A stretch of DNA of 64,000 bases. It comes from Agapetus fuscipes (lineage: Eukaryota > Arthropoda > Insecta > Trichoptera > Glossosomatidae). A program made the position numbers and the translations under genes. The first letter of the stretch is position 1; every line of letters starts with the position of its first letter. The stretch covers positions 16,408,524 through 16,472,523 of the forward strand of contig OX637343.1 in NCBI GenBank assembly GCA_951799405.1. The letters run 5' to 3'. Positions 9,696-19,321 of the stretch are shown here, one piece after another. The notes below the pieces were generated by a model. That model was not told where the DNA came from and searched no databases. It worked only from the letters and a program-made list of their open reading frames with translations.

Positions 9696-9738
9696 TTTGT
9701 GTGTGTAAAAAAAATGTATTCACTCATTTATAACCTTT

Positions 9739-9933
9739 AATCTAAGCTGCAAAAATATGTAAGCATTTAAGATTCATGTTAAGTGCATGTTAATACAAAG
9801 ACTCGTGTAAGTTCGCGATCACAAATAAATACTGTGGATGTGTACCTACTTGCAAATCGAATCTTAACCTGAAATAAACATAAATCTTGCAACTTTTGCT
9901 GACCTTCTCTGAAACATGGGTGACATCGGCAAA
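9739..9933 (-). repeat. GATTA-tail family copy, 5' truncated
   Basis: The 3' tail side begins AATCTAAGCTGC. It stops at GACATCGGCAAA, so the first 60 bp or so of the sense strand are missing. Confidence 0.78.
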
Positions 9934-10016
9934 ATAATATTAGGATGATTAATTTGATGAGTGCTGTTTTCATGTGAATCACTATTCAAGTGCCTTTTAC
10001 GAGCTTGATCGTCCTA
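9934..10016 (-). repeat. SINE-A 3'-end fragment
   Basis: ATTAGGATGATTAATTTGAT, GAGTGCTGTTTT and CGAGCTTGATCGTCC match the last 80 bp or so of SINE-A. It abuts the truncated GATTA-tail copy. Confidence 0.7.
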
Positions 10017-10269
10017 AACACCATGAAACATCCAAATATTTTTTTCATTTTCAATTCATTATACGGGTTGAAAATTGAAATAGAACATTATGAAGTTTTT
10101 ACTATTGTATATTTAATTCTAGAGCGATAAGACTGAAACACAGTCTTTGTGCTAATATTAGGAAAAAACTGATCAACGAAACCTTAAAGATTGGTGAAAA
10201 AGACAGTAAACGTAAACTACTTAAATCAATTATGTGTATACCATGAATTTATTATCATACAATGACACT

Positions 10270-10526
10270 CCGCTGCCTTAGTTCTTGTTTGCCGTATAGA
10301 CCATTAAGCTTATTTTACATGAGCAATGTTTGCATGTGTACTGGACCAATGTGTCTTATGAAAACAGGAAATTGATTTTAAAAATATATAAAACAACTCT
10401 CACATTATCATGTTTTACGTGTTTTGTTAGCTTAGATTGTGTAGAATTTGATTCGTAAGACAACTGCATTAAAAGTCATACTTGACAGAATTGGTCTATA
10501 CGGCAAACAAGAACTGGAGGAGCGAC
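10270..10526 (+). mobile_element. TIR-type MITE, about 257 bp (TTGTTTGCCGTATAG family)
   Basis: Left end GCTGCCTTAGTTCTTGTTTG followed by CCGTATAGACC; right end GGTCTATACGGCAAACAAGA followed by ACTGGAGGAGC. The inverted repeats are about 30 bp. The interior contains GTACTGGACCAATGTGTCTT and CAACTCTCACATTATC. Related copies lie at 30589-30836 (opposite orientation), 32824-33079, 14289-14494 and 57684-58190. There is no coding capacity. Confidence 0.82.
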
Positions 10527-10992
10527 TCTGCATGTTTTTTTAGAAAAAAAATAAAATTTAGAAATTTGAAACATACTTTTACTAAAAAAAATACTTTTAC
10601 CAAAGAAAAAAAAACATTAACCAACGGAAACAATAAAAATTACGATTATAGTACTTAGTAGAAAACGTGTTACGGAATTCTTCTCCCCTCGGAATAAGGT
10701 ATCAGTTACAGTTGCGAAATTTCTATTAAGACTTCAGGAAATTCATTCTTTGTTATCTGGAATTCTTTCAGGAAATAAATAAATATACTTCGGGGTAAAT
10801 TATTTCAAAATAAAATACCTCTCTATATTTATTTATAGATACTTAAATTAGTTTTCAGTTAGACTTGGAATATAAATCTATTTTCTGTGGAATCAAAAAA
10901 GATCTTTAGGAGTTTCTGTACACAATTATTTTATGATTTATTAGTTTAATTGCGAATACAAAAAAAAAATCTCAGCTTGTTGCCCATGTAAA
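10527..10992. other. AT-rich stretch without recognised feature
   Basis: Low-complexity A-rich DNA; nothing recognised. Confidence 0.45.
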
Positions 10993-11050
10993 GGATACTC
11001 GAGGTGTGGTACCCAAAAATTAACGCTCACCAAATAAATCATCTTAATAT
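10993..11050 (+). repeat. SINE-A 3'-end fragment
   Basis: CTCGAGGTGTGGTACCCAAA and GCTCACCAAATAAATCATC match the last 55 bp or so of SINE-A. The tail is cut by the palindrome that follows. Confidence 0.65.
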
Positions 11051-11055
11051 TTACA

Positions 11056-11332
11056 ATCGTTTTTGTATTCTATCGGGTTTGACCATGTTCTTTTTGCAGC
11101 TCCCACATCTGCCGACGTTTCGCTTTCACGAGCAGAAAGCATCTTCAAGGCGAGTTATCAAAGCGCCGCGGTGGTGTTCCAGCACGCGTTCGCAAAGAAA
11201 ACAACGAGACCACCGCGGCGCGCGCATTTAAAACTCGCCTTGAGGATGCTTTCTGTTCGTGAAAGCGAAACGTCGGTAGATGTAGGAGCTGCAAATAGAA
11301 CATAGTCAAACCCGAACAAACACAGAAACGAT
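11056..11332. repeat. 277-bp palindrome with two hammerhead-like cores
   Basis: Arms of 101 bp (11056-11156 and 11232-11332) are inverted copies with a few mismatches. They are separated by a 75-bp loop that itself holds an inverted GCCGCGGTGGT / ACCACCGCGGC. Each arm carries a hammerhead-like block. On the plus strand at 11239-11274 it reads CTTGAGGATG, then the stem CTTTC...GAAAG, then CGAAACGTC; the same block lies on the minus strand at 11114-11149. Penelope-like elements often have inverted terminal repeats with hammerhead motifs, and this is the likely source. Confidence 0.72.
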
Positions 11333-11417
11333 TTGTTTATGCTCATGACAGTGAAGGTAAAAGTTTCATCATAATATTACTTGCATTATTATTATTATTA
11401 TTATTGGATATTATGCT

Positions 11418-11815
11418 CCTTCACTTATAAGTTGGTATGAGGTTGACCCCCTAATGTAAAAAAATGGTTCACTTTGCCAATGTCCCACCTGTTTCAAGAG
11501 TTTCAGGGGTTATGTTCATTTTAGATTGGGTTTTTATGTTGTAAGTCCATAGGAGCTTTGCGGTGGCCGGGCCGGTTGCCTGGAACAAATTGCCCGTCGG
11601 TGTTCGCGCGAACCAGCCTACCACCACCTTCAGAAAGGGACTGAAGACACTGTTTTTTTCCAGAAGCCATGGCGCCCTTGAGATGGTCATGGACCAATAA
11701 ATGGCGCCACAGAAAAGAAATCATCCATCATCATCATCATCATCTGCATGTGTAATCGTGAATTTATACGTGTTATATAAATCTTAAATGTAGTATTAAT
11801 ATGCAACTTCAATTA
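11418..11815 (+). repeat. GATTA-tail copy split by a LINE insertion
   Basis: The 5' part is 11418-11549 and the 3' part resumes at about 11744 with CTGCATGTGTAATCG. Together they rebuild the family order through GTAAGTCCA and GCATGTGTAA. The tail is degraded to ATTATAGAT. Confidence 0.8.
11551..11743 (+). pseudogene. LINE (CR1/L2-like) ORF2 C-terminus with (CAT)n tail, inserted in a SINE-like repeat
   Basis: A 5'-truncated LINE 3' end. One frame from 11551 encodes 49 residues to a TAA at 11698. It starts RSFAVAGPVAWNKLPVGVR and continues with TTFRKGLKTLFF. The FAVAGPxxWNxLP and F(R/K)xxLKTxLF motifs are the usual C-terminal signature of CR1/L2-type LINE reverse-transcriptase proteins. The short 3' UTR ends in CATCATCAT repeats at about 11723-11743. 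The element sits inside a GATTA-tail copy, so it is younger than that copy. Confidence 0.8.
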
Positions 11816-11825
11816 TAGATAGGAC

Positions 11826-11978
11826 CAGTGACGGCTCGTCGATTTTTCATCGAGCAGTGCATTTGTATACTAGCCGTCATTGATAACCCTCCTAACCCTA
11901 ATAGTTTGTAAGTATTGGATCGTGGTATTATTACTGGGGGTGCAATGCACCGATGCACCCTACCTGGAGCCGTTACTG
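11826..11978. mobile_element. hAT-type MITE, 153 bp, perfect 8-bp target duplication
   Basis: Terminal inverted repeats CAGTGACGGCTC and GAGCCGTTACTG (one mismatch) are flanked by GATAGGAC on both sides (11818-11825 and 11979-11986). An 8-bp duplication and CAGTG termini are typical of hAT elements. It is inserted at the tail of the GATTA-tail copy. Confidence 0.88.
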
Positions 11979-11986
11979 GATAGGAC

Positions 11987-12448
11987 ATAATATATTTAAA
12001 AAAAAAACAAAAGTGATGAACGATCTTAAAAATTCTTGTCGCAAAAGAAGGTTAAAAAATAAAAATAAAATAGTCCATTGTTGGAAAAGCTATAAGTCAA
12101 ATATTGAATGTAAAAGTCTGCGAGATGCTTCTTGGAAATTTACAAAGAATTTTGTTTGTAAAGTATCGCAAAGGCTGTTCTTGGCAAAACTTTTCTCTAA
12201 CACAATTACAATTTGAAAACGCGTCCAATTAAGGAAATTTATACTGGCCGTAGCTACTAATTAACAGATTCCTCTAATGGCCACTCTCAACTTACGTCTT
12301 GTTCCGCCGGGCTATCTCCTGGACACAGAAAAACAAGTACGTAGAAGTATACTGTGCCATGTTTTGCAGGAAACGTTGTGAAAAAATTTAAATTTTTAGT
12401 TTTTTTTTCTTTCGCAATTTTGAGGTAACCAAAAACAACCCAAACAAG
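11987..12448. other. Unassigned stretch
   Basis: An 87-codon lysine-rich frame at 11953-12216 begins inside the MITE and looks like chance. Nothing else is recognised. Confidence 0.4.
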
Positions 12449-12530
12449 CCAAATGTAGTGCAACTTCTTGCTTGCGTTATTCCCGAAGGGGTCGCATGTG
12501 TTGATTCAGGACCTATTTATTTTTACAGGT

Positions 12531-12630
12531 GTTGGTAGGTTTTCTAGCCGACGTTTCGGATCGGTATCACGATCACTCATCAGGGCGGTCCTTCGACTTC
12601 GGTTGGCTTTCGACCTTCTATACAAACCTA
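12531..12630 (-). ncRNA. Hammerhead-ribozyme-like core in a Penelope-like fragment
   Basis: On the minus strand, 12583 down to 12550, the canonical CTGATGAG box is followed by a stem II (GATCG...CGATC), then CGAAAC and GTC, with GCC/GGC able to form the base of stem I. Stem III would be only the self-complementary ACGT, so activity would probably need a dimer. Of the cores in this window it is the closest to the consensus. The element's boundaries are unclear. Confidence 0.6.
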
Positions 12631-12650
12631 CATAATATAGCCAATAATTT

Positions 12651-13073
12651 GTCAACAACGTAACCATGTTGAAAGCACCGGTTCACATAGATCACCGAAG
12701 TTAAGCAACGTTGGGCGCGGACAGTATTTGGATGGGTAACCACTCAGGTACAGCGCGTGTCGTTGGCATCTTGGACCGGTCCGTAGTCCGTAGTGGCAAC
12801 ACTTCGGACTCGTAAATGGAAGGTTGTGGATTCGGATCCCAGCGGAGCACAAATTATACCATTTATATTTCGAATGTGCTCTTCGCTGGGTTGAAAAATT
12901 CATAAACCTTTACCAAAGACCGGTCACTGAAAGGTGCATCCAACCTTACAACAACTGGGTCTTGCTTGAGAATTGGCGCTTTCTACAGCGACGACCAAGC
13001 TGGCAGAGGGCTCTTGAGGTGTGATACACACAAAAACAGCGCTCACCAAATAAATCATCCTAATATTATTATT
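12651..13073 (+). repeat. Full-length 5S-tRNA composite SINE-A, second copy
   Basis: The 5S-like head is 12651-12767 (117 bp, the same length as at 9289), starting GTCAACAACGTAACCATGTT and ending GCGCGTGTCGTTGGC. The same ATCTTG spacer, tRNA head, body, LINE-like 3' part and short (ATT)n tail (to 13073) follow. Its 5S half has different substitutions from the 9289 copy, so the two are independent insertions of one composite element. Confidence 0.9.
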
Positions 13074-13476
13074 AACCACTTTCAGTCGAAGTGGGGTTTC
13101 CCAGCTCCCGAAGGGGCTAGATCACATTTCTTGTGAAGGCTAAGTACCTTCCTATATTGCCGGTATTTATTTTGGGCTTGAAATAAACACGGGAAATCGT
13201 TTTTGACACCCTCAGTGAGAATCGCACCCTTGCTCTCGGCATGGAATGCCAGCATTCTACCAACTGAGCAATCAACCGGACTGTTTACGAGCTACATAGT
13301 TCGTCGCTACAAAGCGCCAATTCTCAAGCGTGACCCAGTTGCTGTAAGGCTGGATGGACCTTTTGATGGCCAGTCTTTGATAAAGGTTTATAAATTTTCA
13401 ACCCAGCGAAGAGCAAATTTTAATATTTAAATGGTATATTTTTTGTGCTCCACCGGGATTCGAACCCACAACCTTC

Positions 13477-14288
13477 GACGTTAAAATAATAAACACCAAA
13501 TGATTTTGAATTTTTTTTCCGCAATAAAAAGGTGTTTGTTTTTTGTAAAATGTGGTTTGAGGTTTTCATCATTGGAAAAATAAAATACCAACACTTATTT
13601 TTCTTTTTATCTCATTTAAGGTTCAAATTATTTTGCGATGGGAGTCCTGAAATTATTGTAATTCATGTAAAAGAGCTTCTTTTTTTGATCTGTGTAAAAG
13701 AGATATAAGAAAGAAAAAAATGTTTGTAATCGCGTACTTTTTGGTTTTTGTACGTAAGAAAATGTATTATCCTAGTCCGAATATACAATATCTTGAATTT
13801 TGGTTGAATTTAAAAAAATCTAAATGGATAATTGTTATAGTTTTTATATTTTTAACTATTATTTATTTATTTATGTTTTGAGTCATCTAGCGGCTTACAT
13901 ACAAAACTTTTTACCCTTTATGAAATTTGTCGTCAACTTAATATGTTGTCTACCATTTTGAAAGCTTATGGACAAGCTTGTAACAGCTGAAATGAAAATT
14001 TAGCGGAGATCAGAACCATTTTTGTAAGCATTTTGGGTAAACATAATAAAGCTTTGAAGGGTTTTCGTTAGATGGTACATCATTAATTTGTGTTTATTTT
14101 CCAGTATTTTTTTCTATTAGAAAAAAAAGAAGGCTAGAAAAGCCAAAAAAAAAGGTGAATAATTTTGGTTAGCTCTTTGATATTTCCCACAAGATGTGTT
14201 ATAATATTCGATTTCTTAACTTATAAGCTAGTGTGACAAATTGTCTTGAGTTTTTCGGGTTAGATCCCTATGGCATACATCGTCACCA
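13477..14288. other. AT-rich stretch without recognised feature
   Basis: About 800 bp of AT-rich DNA with many homopolymer runs. No open frame of note and no repeat family match. Confidence 0.5.
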
Positions 14289-14494
14289 TAGTGCTTGTTT
14301 GTCTTATCTCCAACAGAGATAATTTAGAGCAATATTTGTATATGTACTGGACCAATGTGTCTTATGTCTTATTACCAACCTATAAGTCAAGGAACATACT
14401 TAGCTTAGACTATTTGGATTTTTTAGTCTATTCCATGTAACAGTCATCTTTGAATCAAATGGTAGATATGCCAAACAAGCACTGAAGGAACGAT
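14289..14494 (+). mobile_element. TIR-type MITE, diverged copy
   Basis: Same family as 10270-10526: AGTGCTTGTTTGTCTTATCT at the left, GTACTGGACCAATGTGTCTT inside, and GCCAAACAAGCACTGAAGG at the right. A 25-bp GATTA-tail 5' end (TACCAACCTATAAGTCAAGG, 14371-14395) sits in the middle. Confidence 0.7.
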
Positions 14495-14533
14495 GTGTTG
14501 CCTTTTTTGCAGTAAGCCTTGTTCGGTCTACGA

Positions 14534-14665
14534 CAGGGGCGTGCATCCCATACAGGCACATGCGCCTAATAGTAAGGCAATATATGGCAAAACACGCATT
14601 TAAGATTGGTATTGAGATTTTTTTTTTCAAAGTATGATTGGAGCCATCGTTAGCACTTCAGTCAA
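14534..14665 (+). mobile_element. hAT-type MITE fragment (CAGGGGCGTGC family)
   Basis: Starts CAGGGGCGTGCATCCCATAC and contains GCCATCGTTAGCACTTCA. Both blocks are shared with the complete copy at 27345-27545. The right end is missing. Confidence 0.7.
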
Positions 14666-14691
14666 TTTCTCATATTATCTAATCTCTTAAC

Positions 14692-14850
14692 CAAGTGAAC
14701 CATTCTTTACAGTATGGGTGGTCATGAAAAATAAAAGAATGGTTCACTTGGCAATGTCACCCCTGTTTCAGGGAAGGTCGGCAAAATTTGCAGGGCTTAT
14801 GCTTATTTGAGGCTAAGATTTTGTTTTGCAAGTACACATTAGGTTGGAGC
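14692..14850. repeat. Inverted pair of GATTA-tail 5' ends
   Basis: A minus-strand 5' fragment (14692-14727) faces a plus-strand copy (14736-14850). Together they form a small hairpin around AAGTGAACCATTCTTTACAG and its near-complement. The plus-strand copy is cut at TAGGTTGG. Confidence 0.75.
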
Positions 14851-15129
14851 GTGCTTGTATGGAGTTTTTTTTTTTTTTCGAATTTAAAAAAGGCGGGGTG
14901 CGAAATCGGTGCTCTGGTACATACATATTAAGCACAGAAAATTTGGATTCAATATCTTATCTGCAAATTGTGCCCCAAAGCCCTTGAAATATCACAAATA
15001 TTCAAAAAAGTGGGTAGTGCAATAACTGGTTTCGTATAAATTCTAACCATAAATTATACAATTTCTCACTTGCTGTTGACTAACGATAAACACAACTAAA
15101 GAATAATAGTGAAAAAATCCTAAAAAAAC
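14851..15129. other. Unassigned 5' flank of the hAT-like relic
   Basis: Has a long T run (about 14867-14878) and no clear TIR or promoter. Confidence 0.35.
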
Positions 15130-16886
15130 ATGTGTTTACCCGCGAAATATCGTTGTCGATTAAGTAATTTTTCGCGCAAATTTGCTATGTTCAAAACAGG
15201 GAAAACTTGTCGGGTGGAGATCAACCATCCACGTCTGGCAGTCCAGTAGTTGTAGTAAACTCGGATACAGCTACTACAGCTACTGCTATAGCAAGCAAGC
15301 AACTCAATAAACTTAATTTGCCAGTTGTAGCCAGAACACTGGATCGTTATGGCGTTTCCGATCGGGCAGGAGCTGCCATCGTGTCTGCTGCATTACAAGA
15401 TATCGGATTGGTGACTGAAGATGATTGCAAGAATGTTGTAGATCGCAGTAAGATCCGCCGAGCCCGTACTCAAACTAGGAACGTGCAGATTTCCACTCAA
15501 CTTGACCTAGGGCAGTCCATTTGTATCTCGTTTGACGGACAAAAGGATAAAACGTTAGTCATGGAAGGCAAGCGCAGAATATTGGTAATAGAAGAACACA
15601 TCACTCTTTTAAAAGAACCTGGGTCACAATACATTGGCCACATTATATGCAAGTCAAGCGATGCTAAAACTATTGCCAACAAAGTTTTAGCTTATTTTGT
15701 AGCGAAATCGATCAATACAACTACAATCACAGCCATCGGATGCGACGGTACTGCCGTTAATACTGGAATTCATTCAAGTATCATACGCCTTATAGAAAAA
15801 ACATTTAAACGACCGCTCCAGTGGCTAGTGTGTCAGTTACATGCGAATGAATTGAGCTTGCGTCACCTTTTTGAATCTATCGATGGGACGACAACAGGAC
15901 CCAAGAGCTTCAGCGGTCAGCTGGGAAAACAGCTGAAAAACTGCGAATACCTCCCAGTAGTTGATTTTATACCAATAACATGCAACCTGCCAGACATTAC
16001 AAAAGTTTACGGGGATATAAGCACAGACCAGCTATATTTGTTGGAAATATGTCAAGCTATTAGTGCAGGACATTGTGATGAAAACTTGGCTAAGAGGTCT
16101 CCAGGAAAAATATGTCATTCGCGTTGGTTGACGACAGCCAACTCACTTCTCAGGCTATACATTTCTACCAATAATCCGATTGAAAAACAGATGACTGTGA
16201 CTGAATTCGTCTTGTAGGTTTACGCACCGATGTGGTTCCACATTAAAACAAAACCTTTGTGCGTTTACGGGGCAAAACACCTACACGAAACCATTAAATT
16301 GACTCGGTATCTTCCAACACACTTGAAAGAAATTGTCGACCCCGTGATACAAAGGAATGGTTATTTCGGTCACTGCGAAATGGTACTAATTGCAATGTTG
16401 AACGACGAGAGAAGCCACATCCGAGAACTAGCTGTCAGGCGAATTGTGAAGATCAGGGAACAAACGTCGGGGTTCGCTCCTATCCGAGTCTTCAAGGTGC
16501 CAAGCTTGAACTTCAACGCAGAGCAATATTATGACCTGATTGAATGGGACAAAGTTTCTGAACCACCAGTCCTGAAACAAATTAGCACCGAATTATTGAA
16601 GGATGCCATCGTCAATCCAGATATAGTGGAAACTCAGATTTTGATACTCTTTCGCCAAATGCCCTGTCACACTCAAGCAACTGAAAGATGCATCAAACTT
16701 GTGACTGAAGCGTGCTCTGCTGTATGTGGCCCCAAAAGACGGGAAGGATGGATAAACAATAAGTTGGAATCCTGTACAATTATGCCGATTTTCAATACCA
16801 AGAGAGAATACAAAACTAAGTCATTTTTAGAAATTTACCGTATTTTCAACCATTTAAAAAAAAAAAATCTTGTGTTATTTGTGTAA
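15130..16886 (+). pseudogene. hAT-like (RNase H-fold) transposase-derived pseudogene
   Basis: The main frame opens after a stop at 15165 and runs to 16886, broken once by TAG at 16215-16217. The same frame continues directly into VYAPMWF, so this is one gene with a nonsense mutation (336 plus 222 codons). There is no ATG near the start. An ATG at 15130 opens another frame (MCLPAKYRCR...FAMFKTGKT) of 39 codons that overlaps the start, which suggests a frameshift near 15200. Seen in the protein (residues from 15207): ISFDGQ (D110), IGCDGT (D180), CQLHANELSL (C209, H212) and HSRWLTT (R306-W307). These resemble the first and second catalytic aspartates, the C-x2-H motif and the RW motif of hAT transposases. 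From memory it resembles a multicopy family of uncharacterised arthropod proteins. No BED finger or terminal hATC dimerisation region is visible. It may be a decayed transposon or a dead copy of a domesticated gene. It ends at an A-run. Confidence 0.72.
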
Positions 16887-17622
16887 ACTGTTTATTAAGT
16901 ATTAGTAAGAGGTTGAAGGTAAACTGCACCGGTGCAAAGGATTAGCGCCCTTTTATACTGCGAAGGTAGAACTATTCAGAACATATTTTTGCTAGACTGT
17001 TCTATCACCTTCCAGTAGGTAGATATTTATTATGATCCAGAGATTTAAAAAACCACGAGTACCAACATAATTATTTCCTATACCTATCTACCTACCTAAA
17101 ATATTTGTACTTTGACTATTTACATAACAATATATTTTTGCAGCTTAGAGTATATATCATTTATTATTGCGTATGTTACTCGTATTTCTAATAATCATAA
17201 CATTTTTAAAGAACTGAAAGCATCTTTTAAATATACTTTTATGAACTATGACGTCATTTAGCTGCAGGAAAAACATTTTCATGCTTTTATAAGAAAATGT
17301 GTTTTGTAGAGAAATTCTTCCAAAGCTTTCATACGAGGACATACCCCAAGTTGAAAAAAAATATTGAAACTAAAGTAGCGCCTCTGTTGAGTGTTACAAT
17401 TTTAATGCAGTTTTGGAGGAATGGTCTTGCACTAGGAGTAGTGATAAAAGTTGCAGCCTTTGGAAAGCAGAAATGACTATGCACTTTAGCGTTATCAGCA
17501 CTGTAACACACTCAGATGAAAAGACTTGATATTCTTTCAGGGAATAGGAATTTAATATCACTTGTTCGAAACTTGTTCCAGTATATTATGTAGGAATACA
17601 ATTTTGTGAAATTGTATAATTA
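16887..17622. other. Unassigned stretch with LTR-like promoter patch
   Basis: GCGCCCTTTTATAC near 16946 (minus-strand TATA box) matches a patch in the LTR-like segment at 35330-35656, so 16900-17070 may be a diverged LTR fragment. A segment near 17375-17400 (GCGCCTCTGTTGAGTGTTAC) has weak relatives at 42948 and 60187. Nothing else is recognised. Confidence 0.3.
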
Positions 17623-17868
17623 TTTGGTATGAGGCTGACCACCCATACTGTAAAAAATGGTTTACTTTGCCGATGTAGCCCTTGTTTCAGGGAAGGTCGG
17701 CAAAAGTTGCAGGGCGTATGTTTATTAGAGATTTAGGTTATTTTATGTTGTAGGCTCACATGCGGCATGTGCAAGCGCGAACTTGTACGAGTCTGCTTGT
17801 GAGAATGCACATAATGTGAATCCCCAATGTTTAATATCTTTGCGACTTAGATTAGATTAGATTAGATA
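17623..17868 (+). repeat. GATTA-tail family copy
   Basis: Lacks the first 20 bp or so. It ends in three or four ATTAG units. Confidence 0.85.
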
Positions 17869-17909
17869 TCTTATCCATATTTCATGCTGGTCCGTACCGG
17901 TCCGTACGA

Positions 17910-18222
17910 TCCGACCGGTCCGTAGTCTAGTGGCTAACACTTCTGACTCGTAATTGGAAGGTAGAGTGGGTTCGAATCCCGGTGGAGCACAAAAAAACAT
18001 ACCATTTATATTTACAAATATGCTCTTCGCTGAAAGAAAAATTCATATACCTGTACCAAAGACCGGTCACTAAAGGTCCATCCAGCCTTACACTAACTGG
18101 GTCTTGCTTGAGAATTGGCGCTTTCTACAGCGACGACCAAGCTTGCAGAGGGCTCTTGAGGTGTGATGCACACAAAAACAGCGCTCACCAAATAGATCAT
18201 TCTAATATTATTATTATTATGC
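17910..18222 (+). repeat. SINE-A copy without 5S head
   Basis: The tRNA head is among the best preserved here (TAGTCTAGTGGCTAAC, GACTCGTAATTGG, GGGTTCGAATCCC). It is preceded by a short direct repeat of GGTCCGTACCGG-like units instead of the 5S module. The tail is (ATT)n. Confidence 0.88.
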
Positions 18223-18227
18223 TGAAA

Positions 18228-18385
18228 TAAACGCAAACGCAACTAAGCTACACATAAAGTGTAACTTCTTGCCGCGTTATCTCCCAAGGGGTTGCATGTG
18301 GCGAGTTGAACCTATTTATTTTTACAGGTAAGGTTGGCCTTACGCCAACCACTTCACTTTTGTTATAAAGCTGAATACCTTTCTA
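18228..18385 (-). repeat. SINE-B 3' half
   Basis: Contains the 3' end (plus strand CGCAACTAAGCTACACATAA) through ACGCCAACCACTTCA, then breaks off. Confidence 0.78.
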
Positions 18386-18692
18386 GCATCAGAGTATAAT
18401 AATAATTTCAAGAACGTCTAAAAGTCTAGCGAGACATTTTAAGATAGTATTATGCACACGACAATTTCACCACCTTGGCACTTTCGTTAACCACGTAACA
18501 GCATTTTCCTTTGCTCGTATACATACGTGCGCACTTCATAATATCACATACACATATACTAGAACTTTCTGTAGAGCCCAACTTGCATATACAAGTGTAC
18601 TGATGTAAAATGTCTAAGGTGCCGTAAGTGCCTTGTGAAAAAATTGTAACAATTTTTGAAAAGTTTTAGCGGAAACATTGTAGAACTCCATT
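18386..18692. other. Unassigned stretch
   Basis: Nothing recognised. Confidence 0.35.
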
Positions 18693-19231
18693 TTAATTAT
18701 TAAAAAATGATAACAAACTTTGTTTAGTTCTACTTTATTTATTTTTATTTAGTTACAAACAAAAATAATACATAAAACATACATTCCTTCTTGTTTGTTT
18801 AATCCTCTTAATGGTTCATTTCTCAGAACATTATCTTACACTTGTCATTTTTCTAGTATTGGTAAATAAAGTTACTTTATAATTGTTCATAATTTTGTAT
18901 TGTTCCTTGTTATGGGTTAAATTTACTTAAATTTATTCTTAGTAAATTTCCTACTCTTCACTTAACTATTTGTTTTTGTCCATACTGTTCTTAGTATACA
19001 ACTTGATAAATTCACAAGCTATTCTTTATAATTTTTCATATTTCTCCTAATTCTACTGTGTGTATAATATTCATTTTGCTTTATATAGTCTCCCATTATT
19101 TTAAGATTTCAGTTTCTCTGAGGATGGCCAAGAGGCCGAAACCGGTCACAACTCGTTATTTTTGTTTGTAACTAAATAAAAATAAATAAAGTAGAACTAA
19201 ACAAAGTTTGTTATCATTTTTTAATAATTAA
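18693..19231 (+). mobile_element. Penelope-like terminal-repeat element with 76-bp perfect inverted ends
   Basis: 18693-18768 and 19156-19231 are exact inverted copies (76 of 76). Just inside the right arm, at 19118-19147, lies a hammerhead-like block: CTGAGGATG, stem GGCC...GGCC, then GAAACCGGTC. The self-complementary ACCGGT would be stem III. Tandem ATAAATAAAG follows in the right arm. Inverted terminal structure plus a hammerhead is characteristic of Penelope-like retroelements. The 387-bp interior has no reverse transcriptase, so this is a terminal-repeat remnant or a non-autonomous form. Confidence 0.7.
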
Positions 19232-19321
19232 TAAAAAATTGTAAGCTCATAATATTGTTACAAATGTGTGATTGTGTGTTTTATCTTGTGTGAGTGTGTC
19301 TGTGTCTCTAGATATTGGAAC

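Larger units (their letters stand above)
12449..13476 (-). repeat. Dimeric SINE (A-B), split by two insertions
   Basis: The SINE-B 3' part is at 12449-12530, ending TTTTTACAGGT on the plus strand. The rest resumes at 13074 with AACCACTTTCAGTCGAAGTG and runs on through the SINE-B head and the A-B junction (about 13275-13290) to the SINE-A head near 13476. The intervening 543 bp hold a hammerhead-like fragment and a 5S-tRNA SINE, both younger than the dimer. Confidence 0.82.
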
